Source: Semisulcospira habei
Taxonomy: Eukaryota; Mollusca; Gastropoda; Semisulcospiridae
Length of the DNA stretch: 64,000 nucleotides
Direction of reading: 5' to 3'
Assembly (NCBI GenBank): GCA_036245525.1
Contig: BTPG01000005.1
Span: 206,510,291 to 206,574,290 of the forward strand
Shown one piece after another: positions 12,001-19,318 of the stretch. The translations under genes were made by a program, and so were the position numbers. The notes beneath the pieces are model-generated. The model had not been told where the DNA came from and ran no database searches. It saw nothing but the letters and a program-made list of their open reading frames with translations. The stretch's first letter is position 1. Each line of letters opens with the position of its first letter.

Positions 12001-13168
12001 CACTGTACGTACGTGTTTGTTTCTGAAATCTCTGTTCACCCAATGACCAAAAGCCAAAACTGTCCAAGAAACTTGAACACAAATTGGTCTCAGCAAGAGG
12101 CACAGATCCTTTTGCGCCCCAGGCTCATCAGGACATATTTCTCTTGCAGTTGGATCGTGTTCAGTTTTTCTCAGCAGCGCAGGGGTTAAGTTCTTACAGA
12201 GCAGATGGTCATCCTTTGTTCAGTACAAACATTACAGTGTGACATTCGGGGTTTTAGTAGGACTCTACTGTAACTGTACCTGAGTGAGTCGGTCCTCTTG
12301 AATCTGCTCCACAGTCACAGCAGACGACTTCTTTGCCTTTGACGCTGGTTTGGGGGACTGTAATGGGGTCTGCTCCGAAGCCATCTGCCAAATCAGTATG
12401 ACAAACTGTTTCGATGTTCATGCACACATTAATAAAATGCGTATAATGTTATCAAATTTCAGTTAAGCATGAATTAATTCTTACACTACAGCAATATACT
12501 AGACTGAACTAAGTGAATCTTTGCGTGTCTGCGTAAAACTAAAAGGCTGTGTGTTTGTTTGTTTTTGGGGTGTTTTTTTGCACCTCGAGCATGCTGCTAG
12601 CATGGAGTGGATGTGCATTACTAGTGGACATCATCATCATCATCCTGTGAACTCGAACAGTCAAAGAAAATGGAAACTTACAGTTAATACAAGCTTCTGT
12701 CAGACGTCTAATATACAAATGATGCAGCTGCTGATGTGCACTGCTAGTTTCGAAAGAAAACATCTAGTCTAGGCCAACCTATGTAAAAGTGTCTGGTTTA
12801 ACTTACTGTCTCGGTTAGGCTGAGCACAAATAAGTGAAAAGTATTCGAACAAGTTCTTGTGGCCGTTACATATTATTTTGAACTTATTACGGTCCTCAGA
12901 TGCTGAGAATTTATTTGTTTTTGAACGTGTTGCCGTCAAACGTTTGACACGCGCCCACAAACCGGAAACAGACCAGATTACGGACCCAAAATAGGTGTCC
13001 ATATACCCCAAAATTAACATAGTCTCGAGGATATGTGGTGCGGTGTTAGTGCGTGGTTTGGACGGACCCCACACGATCTGTTCGGATTTTTGTTGTGCAC
13101 AAGGCATTAAATAGTTTTGGTTCACATTACTTCCTCACAACTTTACTGATCTTGAGCTTGGCGTCCAT
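2898..13168 (-). CDS. AQR: AQR (Aquarius) intron-binding spliceosomal helicase, amino-terminal exons
   Basis: Coding exons on the minus strand: 12384-12280 (start codon, 35 codons), 11430-11371, 10983-10943, 10502-10467, 3735-3661 and 3032-2898, with a possible extra 5' exon at 13168-13139. All have GT-AG junctions and consistent phases, except for one gap. The protein matches the amino terminus of Aquarius, an SF1 helicase of the spliceosome that contacts intron RNA and sits in the IBC complex. Recognisable stretches are QLAxxxW, IVEDIYxKEL, RIMMLEF, VNEKFRExVPAWE and LFLxHCFNSL. Between 10467 and 3735 the conserved segment following M-L-E-F-S is not found: exon 4 ends in phase 2 but the next exon starts in phase 0, so at least one exon is missing or unseen. 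DIRS A occupies that intron. The ATPase domain lies outside the window to the left. Confidence 0.85.
3136..3227. repeat. Family-2 palindromic MITE
   Basis: TTAA at both ends and a near-perfect hairpin whose arms contain GGTGTCGGTAGCGGTTTTAG and its complement around ATGATTGCTGCAGCAAACAT. The right end is AAAGGGTTAA. Relatives are at 54382, 61531, 63262 and 63764. Confidence 0.8.
3297..3370. repeat. Near-perfect hairpin, 35-bp arms
   Basis: The arms begin TTGGGACCGATGCAAGCC and end with its complement, with very little loop around GCACAGCCGTGTGC. It lies in the AQR intron between exons 3735-3661 and 3032-2898. It is not clearly related to the TTAA families. Confidence 0.7.
3661..3735 (-). CDS. 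AQR: AQR exon (VNEKFRERVPAWE)
   Basis: 75 nt, 25 codons, phase 0 at both ends. The acceptor is TTTGTTTCAG and the donor GTGAGC. The residues match the conserved Aquarius motif V-N-E-K-F-R-E-x-V-P-A-W-E. The upstream exon of the regular gene order, which should encode the segment after M-L-E-F-S, is not seen. Confidence 0.88.
3780..4118 (-). repeat. DIRS A right terminal repeat plus internal complementary region
   Basis: The outer inverted repeat (3780-3832) and inner inverted repeat (4032-4084) are about 53 bp each and complementary with one mismatch (CCAATGAC versus CCGATGAC). They bracket a roughly 200-bp body. TTT at 4085-4087 and the complement of the element's other terminus (4088-4118) follow. 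The complementary region therefore joins both outer ends, as expected of a circle-junction template in DIRS elements. Confidence 0.85.
4230..5310 (-). pseudogene. DIRS A tyrosine recombinase, frameshifted
   Basis: Conserved pieces in several frames: L-E-V-V-R-Q-A-L-G-A-R-G near 5283, the first-Arg box S-R-G-S-E-L-H-A-L near 4790, H-E-V-R near 4425, and the tyrosine in F-A-R-F-Y-L-R-D-L near 4320. The catalytic R-H-R-Y set is recognisable but the frame is interrupted repeatedly. The order matches element C. Confidence 0.7.
5640..6780 (-). pseudogene. DIRS A reverse transcriptase/RNase H, degenerate
   Basis: Fragments in different frames match element C, including T-E-T-A-R-A-L-K-A-A-V near 6610, L-D-L-S-D-V-Y near 6570 and the active-site region, which reads I-Y-P-D-D-L-F-L near 6370 (Y-L-D-D in C). 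The RNase H and post-RNase H parts (about 6240-5400) are recognisable only in pieces. Confidence 0.65.
6980..8819 (-). pseudogene. DIRS A gag, exon 2, frameshifted, with internal tandem duplication
   Basis: Begins at 8819 after the acceptor TCTGTTACAG in the same phase as elements B, C and E. The Cys-rich start reads L-W-G-N-F-Q, then after a one-base slip H-A-V-C-L-P-C-A-G-C and C-D-V-C. The middle is Arg/Ser rich. A roughly 285-bp tandem duplication spans 7955-8540. The conserved carboxyl half (S-L-V-R-N-x-L-A-C-A-G-F and neighbours) lies at 7230-6990. Confidence 0.65.
7955..8540. repeat. Tandem duplication, 2 x about 285 bp
   Basis: The unit contains GGCGCGACTGTGTCGCG, GATCCTCCGGAAGGATCAGC, CCAGTCAACGTGGGACGGCT and CTCAGTGAGGTGGGCGCTCT. 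Copies 7955-8242 and 8243-8540 differ at scattered sites. It lies in the Arg/Ser-rich gag middle of element A, where elements B and E carry repeats of their own. Confidence 0.8.
8885..9165 (-). mobile_element. tRNA-derived SINE
   Basis: The minus-strand head contains a pol III A box (TAGCTTAGTGG, 9138-9128) and B box (GGTTCATATCC, 9094-9084) at tRNA-like spacing, followed by about 190 bp of unrelated body ending near 8885. It sits inside the gag intron of DIRS A (9489-8820). The borders are approximate because no target-site duplication was identified. Confidence 0.65.
9490..9527 (-). CDS. DIRS A gag leader exon (start codon)
   Basis: 38 nt: M-A-T-L-S-P-V-P-A-S-A-W, then AG in phase 2 and the donor GTAAGG. 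Splicing to 8819 would continue the gag frame. Element C has an exon of the same length, phase and similar residues (55184-55221); in element B the ATG has become ATT. Confidence 0.55.
9700..9889 (-). repeat. DIRS A left terminal repeat
   Basis: Begins with the terminus complementary to 4088-4118 and continues into a body (about 9715-9860) that is the same sequence as 3836-3995, in inverted relative orientation within the element. Confidence 0.85.
10039..10255. repeat. Family-1 MITE with decayed left arm
   Basis: TTAACCC at the left (10039) and GGGTTAA at the right (10252-10255). The right arm keeps CAAGCTAATCTGGCACTACCC and TTGAATTATCATGGTC; the left arm is barely recognisable. AQR intron. 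Confidence 0.6.
10467..10502 (-). CDS. AQR: AQR exon (RIMMLEF)
   Basis: 36 nt. The acceptor is TTTCTTCAG and the donor GTGTGT. It completes a GAC codon with the upstream exon and reads F-S-T-K-R-I-M-M-L-E-F, ending in phase 2 within the next Ser codon. It matches the Aquarius segment that normally continues into Q-Y-L-E-N. Confidence 0.82.
10790..10890. repeat. Family-1 MITE variant hairpin
   Basis: Arms contain TTCAAGGGTGGTGTCAGAAT and AGCTTGG with their complements around GTGCCTAGAAGCGCC. It is the subfamily with GGTGGTG...AATAGC also seen at 18951 and 47440. Confidence 0.7.
10943..10983 (-). CDS. AQR: AQR exon (IVEDIYQKEL)
   Basis: 41 nt, phase 0 to phase 2. The acceptor is CTGTGCAG and the donor GTGTGT. 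It encodes I-V-E-D-I-Y-Q-K-E-L-I-G-T, a strongly conserved amino-terminal Aquarius motif. Confidence 0.85.
11134..11218. repeat. Family-3 palindromic MITE
   Basis: TTAACCCGTGTGCGCATGCA at the left and AAAGGGGTTAA at the right, with arms meeting near ACTGTTTGAAGTACAGT. Relatives with GCATGCAGCCAC...GTACTG lie at 20660, 35150 and 51318. Confidence 0.65.
11371..11430 (-). CDS. AQR: AQR exon (LANEFW)
   Basis: 60 nt, 20 codons, phase 0. The acceptor is TTTCTGCAG and the donor GTAAGG. It encodes L-A-N-E-F-W and K-P-F-N-P-Q, matching the QLA..W and PFD segments of Aquarius. Confidence 0.82.
11985..12189. repeat. Family-4 TTAA MITE
   Basis: TTAACCCCTTCCCTGTCACT at the left and GCGCAGGGGTTAA at the right, with the internal motif AGCAAGAGGCACAGATCC and its partner near ATTTCTCTTGCAG. 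A related copy is at 51391-51605. Confidence 0.6.
12280..12384 (-). CDS. AQR: AQR first conserved coding exon
   Basis: 105 nt, M-A-S-E-Q then a Lys/Pro/Ser-rich stretch and T-V-E-Q-I-Q-E-D-R-L-T-Q; the donor is GTACAG. A good acceptor (TTTGGCAG) directly precedes the ATG, so a 5' exon must exist upstream. Confidence 0.8.
12585..12650. repeat. Dispersed repeat, copy 1
   Basis: GAGCATGCTGCTAGCATGGA and GGATGTGCATTAC followed by (ATC)n. The inverted copy is at 18299-18352. The family is not recognised. Confidence 0.5.
13139..13168 (-). CDS. AQR: Possible AQR 5' coding exon
   Basis: ATG plus nine codons (M-D-A-K-L-K-I-S-K-V) and then the donor GTGAGG. It joins in frame to the acceptor at 12384. 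If not spliced, the frame stops after three more codons. It could instead be 5' UTR or an unrelated short frame. Confidence 0.35.
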
Positions 13169-13496
13169 CTTGTCTGCAGACTAGCGTACACACACAATAC
13201 AAACACAGAAAATTTACATACATTTATCATTTTCATCCATTTCTCTCTCTCTTCTCTTCTCTCTCTCACACACAAGGCCTGAAAGTTACATACAGTTTTT
13301 ATTCATTTATTTTTTTTACATGAGACAAAATAAACCTAAAGTGAAAGAGGTGCTCTCATGTAACAGTGTTTTTCCACATGCTTTAACTTCAACACAGACT
13401 ACTCAGAGTGAAACAAAATATGTACCAGTTCTAGTATGGTACATAAAACAATGCACATACATGCTGTCTTCCACTCGTGACAAACCGGCAACTCTA

Positions 13497-13498
<2 letters not shown>

Positions 13499-13551
<53 letters not shown>
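13499..13551. repeat. (CA)n microsatellite
   Basis: An uninterrupted run of CA dinucleotides, about 26 units. Confidence 0.95.
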
Positions 13552-13785
13552 ATGTGCCTTAACCAATTCCTACTCAAAAAAGATTTATTCTAGGTATCAA
13601 AATTCTGTGGGAACACACATAACAAAACAAATGATCCATGTGCTACAAAACAAATCCTTCCATTCTCCAACAGTCACGAGAATGTTTATTCCAATCCAGC
13701 CATCAGTGATTCCCTTCAAGTCACTGTTGCAATTACTGTAATATCCCATTTTGCCCCAACACCATACATCAGGTGATGGATCGAC

Positions 13786-13935
13786 CATAATATTTCAAGG
13801 GTAGTGCCAGATTAGCTGGGTGCCAATACCCAGCTAATCTGGCACTACCCTTGAATTATTATAGTTGATACATCTCTTGAAACACAGCTGTTAAGTGACA
13901 TCCCTAAAAATTGGAAAATGCGGCCTTGGGGTTGA
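13786..13935. repeat. Family-1 palindromic MITE
   Basis: Arms contain AAGGGTAGTGCCAGATTAGC and its complement with a loop near GGTGCCAATACCC. The right side degrades toward GGTTGAATGGGT. Confidence 0.75.
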
Positions 13936-15645
13936 ATGGGTGAAACAGAACCCATTTCTAGCAACCAACCTCCCGAGAGATGACCTGTCAGGCGACATTT
14001 TCGGTCCTTCAAAACTGCTCTTGCGAGAGAGCACCTAACTTCTAAGACCATGTTTTCTCGCAAAAAGGTGCTTGCTCAAAACAGGTGCTACTGTACGACA
14101 CACTGCAAGTCTATAATGGTGACAATAAGGGTCCTTTAAAACCAACTTAATCCAACGGTGTTGGACTGAGATGACAAGAATTCAGAAGCACTCCAGCACT
14201 CCAGAAGCACTCCACTCAGAAGCACTCCATTTTCACACTTAATAACACGTACGATTACCACCCTTCAGATGTTATCGTCAACTCCAAACTAGTTGTCTCC
14301 CATAGGGGTGTGATGAGTAATGCAAATCCGCTGCGCCACCGCGTGCGCGCGGCCACCGCGTACATAGCTCACTCAAATCAGAATACAATTGAGGAAATGA
14401 AGCACACCCGCAAAATTCTAGCTGTGGCCGGAAGTATCCCGGACCTCTTTCTCAACATCTAGAGTTGAACGTTAAACCCTTTAGTAGAGTGTCATCTCAG
14501 TCCATTGTTTTCTGACGTGTTTACTCTAAAGCAAATTACTAGAAAAGATATTGACAACTGAGCAGTGTTTAAACCAGACTCCATTAAAGTAGACCTTTTC
14601 AGGCTGGGGGAAATACATACCTAAAGTAGGTAGTGGCAGCCAAAATTTCATTATAACTTGAGACCTTCCTTACATTGTTTTATTAATAGAGCATTAAGAA
14701 ACAAACAAACAGCAAAAAAGATTTTGTAAATATGTTGATTAGTTCCTGAGATACGACATTTTAAACTTTTAGGCTTTCGTCCGTGGCCCGCCAACCTAAT
14801 GAAAAGCCATTTTCAGACAAGGGATACAGAGACACTTAAGAAGATACAGGCTTCATCTTTTTATTTTACAATCTGTATTATCAGGAAAGTATCAGAAACA
14901 AATATGAAAACCATAATGCAGTACAATGATGTGCAACGAGTTGCTAAAAATGGAAAAAAATAAATCGGAGCCGAGTTGACATTGCACAGAAGTCCAACTT
15001 TGTGACCATATTGTGAACAATCTTTCGCTTAAAATAACCTTTTGTGAGATGATTTTAACAAATATATATACAAAAAGTAAGCCTATTTTTTTTCAGACTG
15101 TAATATACATAAACCGTTCTGATAGAATGTGCCAAAGTCCAGAAAATGCTCAAAATGACATGTCGCGGACATGAGCAACGAAGCGCAACACAAAAATTAG
15201 CATAACTTCTGAACGCCTTGATGGATTTTCATGCGGTTTGGACACAAGTCAGAATATATATTCTGCTGCAATATTAGACAAAATCACTTTCATACATCAT
15301 GTCATTCATGTTGAACATGCTACAAATAAAATAAAAGTATCATCGACAACATGTTGAAAGCACAAATATGACTGAAAAACTTTAACCAGTATGCAGATTT
15401 TGAGGCCATTTAGCACAGAGGAAAAAAAGGATATTCAGTTATGATTATGAACAGAAAAAAAGATGTAAAGAGAGACCTGGAAATAATGTACGTCATAATT
15501 ATATTGATGAATATATGTCTAAAATAGCAGCTCGGCTTGATCTGAACCTTGCGAGACAGTCTGCACAGTCAAAGGACAGATGTAAGGACCAATGAAACCA
15601 GCTCACTGCTTGAGCAATGCAATCAGCACTGAACAAAAATGCACA

Positions 15646-17428
15646 CTACAGCAGAGTGTTTTTGAAATGTTGGTAATGGTCTCCGTTGTTTGCGGCAAAA
15701 GTAGTTGCGTCATCGACACTTTCTTGAAGCTTCATCACTTTGTTTGCCGTATGGTTTAGTTTTCTGGAAAGTGTCCCTTTCGTATACTGTCTCAAGCGAG
15801 CTGTGATGCTGTCGTGGTTGATCTGGAGTCCCTCTAATCTCACTTTAACAAGTCTCAGCTGATGTGTCCTTTTGGTTAAAACTTGCTGCAAAGTCCTCAT
15901 TTCAGCCTGAAACTTGATATTAAGTGTTTGATTTTCCTGCTCCACTTTTTTAATGCGATGCCGCACACTGGTCAGCTCCTTCCCCAACTGCTGAATGGTC
16001 AGTGTCATGCCTTTTCTTTCAGAATCCAATGTCGTGGTGGTGTTACCTAGTTCTGCTGGATTAAACGCTGCCACAATGCTAGAATCCAGTGTTTCCGCCC
16101 AAAACGAATCTACATTCCCCTTTTTCAGCGAATGAGTCGATTCTTAAAGTTGCCCACTTTTACAACCCTCCTCCTCATTGCTGCAGCGGTCACAGTCTGC
16201 TGGGTCAATCTGAACCACCACCTACACATCATTTCGAATTTAGAGCCTTCGCATTTTCTAAATGACTCCAGGTCAAGAAGTAAGCCTTTTGTTGGCGACT
16301 GTAGTGATGCCAGGTGGCAATCGCCTGTCAAAAGTTGCTGTCTGGTGATGCCAAGTTGGTGTAGGTGTGGTCCTACACGTCGTGTCATGACGCTTCTTCA
16401 TAAAATCCTCTTGCAGTTGTATAGTGTTCTGCTTTTCCCAGTTCAGCTTTGTCTCAGGCACCAAACATCTCAGACGACTCTCTGTCAAGTCCGGAAAAAG
16501 GTTCCAAAGAAATGCTGGTGCGTCATCAAAAGTCTTGTCACACTCTTCATTCAGAAGATAAACTTGAAGAAGTGAGTTATCCAGTGCACTGAAGGTGGGC
16601 AGGTCAGGGCGCCTCCCCCTCCCTTTGGCTAGGAAGACTTTCTTGAGTACAGTGTACGCCTCATCACCACCTAAAACAAAGGAGGTTGTTTAGTTAAATA
16701 TAATGTTAATCAGTTTAAAAATACTGGAGGTTGTTTTGTTAAATATAATGTTAATCAGTTAAATAATACTGGCGGTTCACTATCAATATGATGACTGAGT
16801 ATGGCTCTTTACACAAACAGTACTATTGTCATTATTTACCTTAAACATCTTTTGAGGAGGAAGATTTAATTAGGCCTAGAGTAAAGAAAAATAAAAAGCA
16901 GGGTATTTTGATCATGCTGAGTGTGACTAATTATTTATCTCAACAAAAGAAACGAAGAGAAATGATGAAATACTGGCCGCTCTGAGACCTATTTTGTCAA
17001 TGCCGCATAGTCGCTCATCAAATTATCTGCCCCTGGCTGTTATCACTCGCTTCGATGCCCGACAGTTAAACTTGAATATAACCATAACAGATGAGCATCG
17101 ACGTTTGAAATTAAATAGGAAAGTGATAAATGCATTTACAAATACATTACTAAGCAGCTAGTAAAGCTAACTGACTTCTGTAGTGAAGTATTTTCCTATA
17201 TTCAATGGCACTTTCCATCCAAAGAAAGATGCGATGATCAATGAGGCTGAACGCAGTGATAGAAGGATGTGTATGCAAGAATTCCGAAGAATAATAAACG
17301 AAATAGCTTCTAAACCATACAAATGACAATATAGCATAAATCTGCAAAGCGATTAAGCTTTTACTTACGTAGTTTTCTTGCAATTTCCTCGAAAGTGGAA
17401 GTACCGGTTCGTCTTCAGTCGACGCCAT
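15646..17428 (-). pseudogene. Unrecognised coiled-coil gene or pseudogene with broken frame
   Basis: A plausible two-exon gene. Exon 1 is 17428-17369, starting M-A-S-T-E-D-E-P with a consensus donor GTAAGT; exon 2 is 16670-15646 after the acceptor TTGTTTTAG. Exon 2 looks protein-coding in three successive frames: 16668-16273 (G-D-E-A-Y-T-V-L-K-K, later N-L-F-P-D-L), 16388-16125 (L-G-I-T-R-Q-Q-L-L and on), and about 16148-15646 (a long heptad-like coiled coil with many Lys/Glu/Gln/Leu, ending F-K-N-T-L-L). Exon 1 would also need a one-base slip to reach the exon 2 frame (F-E-E-I-A-R-K-L then R-G-D-E). The protein family is not recognised. Either the gene is decaying or the sequence contains indels; hidden introns are less likely because the overlaps are short. 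Confidence 0.45.
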
Positions 17429-18298
17429 TTTGAATTGCGGTCAGAAGAAGTCGCGCGCAACGTGAGTGGGAAATTCCTCAAGCAGATTTTCCACCACATT
17501 TGCATAATTTAGCCTCTAACACCATTCGATAGATTTGACGTTCCTCTACAAAATGGTACCCAGATGTGTGTTTTTATACATTCTGTTTTGCTAAAAAAAC
17601 GAAAATTTGTTCTTATTTTTGTGGAAAAACTACAATATTTCATGTGTGTATACAAAAATCACCAAACACCTTATACCAGTTTGAAGCTGACATCATGACC
17701 CACATTTTGATACTAAATATAGCTGTGTAGCGTGTGTGTGGTAAATCTGCTGGCTTGTTGAATGGAGGGATCGTGTAGGCGCTTACGCGAAGCAATCGCC
17801 GGGAAGTCAGCTTGCGGCTCGCCCAAGCCGAAACACATGCTTTAAAGTTTATTTTTTCAGTTTTTTCACACAAACAAAACATATATCATATTATGATCAT
17901 TGGAAAGAGGAAAGGACGTATATTATTTTGACATATGAATGAAAACAATCGGTGCAGTAGATGCATGATAAATTTGAGTTGAAGTTGGCACAAAATGCAG
18001 CGATTTTATGCTTGATGGTAGCCTACTGGCGAGGCTGCCACTACCTACCTAAAGCGACTGCTGCGTGCAGGTCACAAGTTCATGTCGACAGCATGACGCA
18101 CTCTTGTTTTAATTTCATTGGATATGCTAATTTACATAAACCAATTTTTAAAAAATGAGCATGGGGCGTATTTCTGGCCACATCTAAAGCCCTACAACTC
18201 GACGTCTGCTATGAATGATGCTTGACTGTGCAAAAAGTCTTGATACAGTTTTGATCGGAGGACAAGATTTGTGGCAAAATATCTACAGAGTTTGTTGA

Positions 18299-18352
18299 TG
18301 ATGATGATGTCCACTTGTAATGCGCATCCACTCCATGCTAGCAGCATGCTCA
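18299..18352. repeat. Dispersed repeat, copy 2 (inverted)
   Basis: TGGATGATGATGATGTCC-like start and CATGCTAGCAGCATGCTC; inverted relative to 12585-12650. Confidence 0.5.
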
Positions 18353-18901
18353 GGGCGCAAGTAAATAAATAAATTTAAAAAAAATATTTAAAAAAAGTTT
18401 GAGGTTTTAGGCGGATGGTTGCTTTGAGGGTTGGAAACTGCTCTGGAATCACAGTGCTTCGATTTGTGTGCTTTTCATTTCTTCCCTTGTATTCTGACTT
18501 GAGCTTAGTAGGCGGTGGAGCGCACGCGTTGGCGCAGCGGATTTGCATTAGTCAAAGCACTATCGACAGGTCCCTATGTTGTCTCCCTCAATTCACTAGC
18601 GAATCGAGGGAGACAACCAGTGTGCGTTTCCTCTTGTCCCCACTTTTCTACTGGTAGTAGAAGAGTTCACAACAAACTCTTTGAAAAGTGGAAATAAGAT
18701 TCAACACACAGCACAATGTTGTTTCATTTGCCCAGTATCAACTTCAGCTGGCAATACAAATTATGTGTTGGTCTGTGAGTTTGGATGTTGCTGTTTGGAT
18801 GTTACTGCTGTGGACTGTAAGATCCAAGATCACAGACCAGCACACTGAATCCCCTTGTGCGAGCAGCCACTGGTATTGCAAACAGTACTAGGACCAGTTG
18901 C

Positions 18902-19089
18902 ATGAGTGAGCTTACTTGCAACTGTGGTCTGGTGCCTGCATGCACAAGGGGGACCATGATATTTCAAGGTTGGTGTCAGAATAGCTTGGCACCTCTAGGA
19001 GCCAAGCTATTCTGACACCAACCTTGAAATATCATGGCATGAGTGAGCTTACTTGCAACTGGGGTCTGGTGCCTGCATGCACAAGGGGG
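18902..19089. repeat. Family-1 variant hairpin between 52-bp direct repeats
   Basis: The direct repeats 18900-18951 and 19036-19088 both start CATGAGTGAGCTTACTTGCA and end GCATGCACAAGGGGG, with one or two differences. Between them is a palindrome with GGTTGGTGTCAGAATAGCTT arms and a short loop (CACCTCTAGGAGCC). Confidence 0.75.
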
Positions 19090-19151
19090 TAAATGTTGCT
19101 GCTGAAGACATTGTTGACTTGAAGATAATATAAGTTTGTACTACTGTCCAC

Positions 19152-19318
19152 CTAGTTGCCACGACCTTTGCCAGGCCTGTTCTGACCTCCACCACCCCCA
19201 CCATGGCCACCGCCGCCACCGCCACCACCACCACCACCACCACCACCACCACCACCACCACCACCTCCACCACCACGACCTCCTCCTCCTCCTCCTCGAC
19301 CGCCAGCCTGGAATGCCC
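19152..19318 (-). CDS. LSM4: LSM4 exon 5 (RGG/poly-Gly tail, stop)
   Basis: 167 nt, acceptor TTGTTCCAG. It encodes A-F-Q-A-G-G-R, two Gly blocks separated by Arg, a long Gly run, G-H-G, and [10 protein letters not shown]. The Gly codons form a CCACCACCACC tract on the plus strand that is prone to length change. Confidence 0.9.

Larger units (their letters stand above)
13169..15645. other. AQR upstream / intergenic region, no gene recognised
   Basis: AT-rich sequence with a CT-rich stretch (13240-13270), a (CA)n tract (13499-13551), a family-1 hairpin (13786-13935), and a dispersed repeat at 14270-14350 related in inverse to 18510-18640. From 14560 to 15640 I see only AT-rich non-coding sequence. 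Confidence 0.5.
17429..19151. other. Intergenic region between LSM4 3' end and the coiled-coil gene
   Basis: No coding gene recognised. It contains a dispersed repeat (18299-18352), another near 18510-18640 with GGCGCAGCGGATTTGCATTA, and the flanked hairpin at 18902-19089. Confidence 0.5.

Noticed and set aside
13320..13562. Short frame across the (CA)n tract
   Set aside because: It is produced by the microsatellite and carries no conserved sequence.
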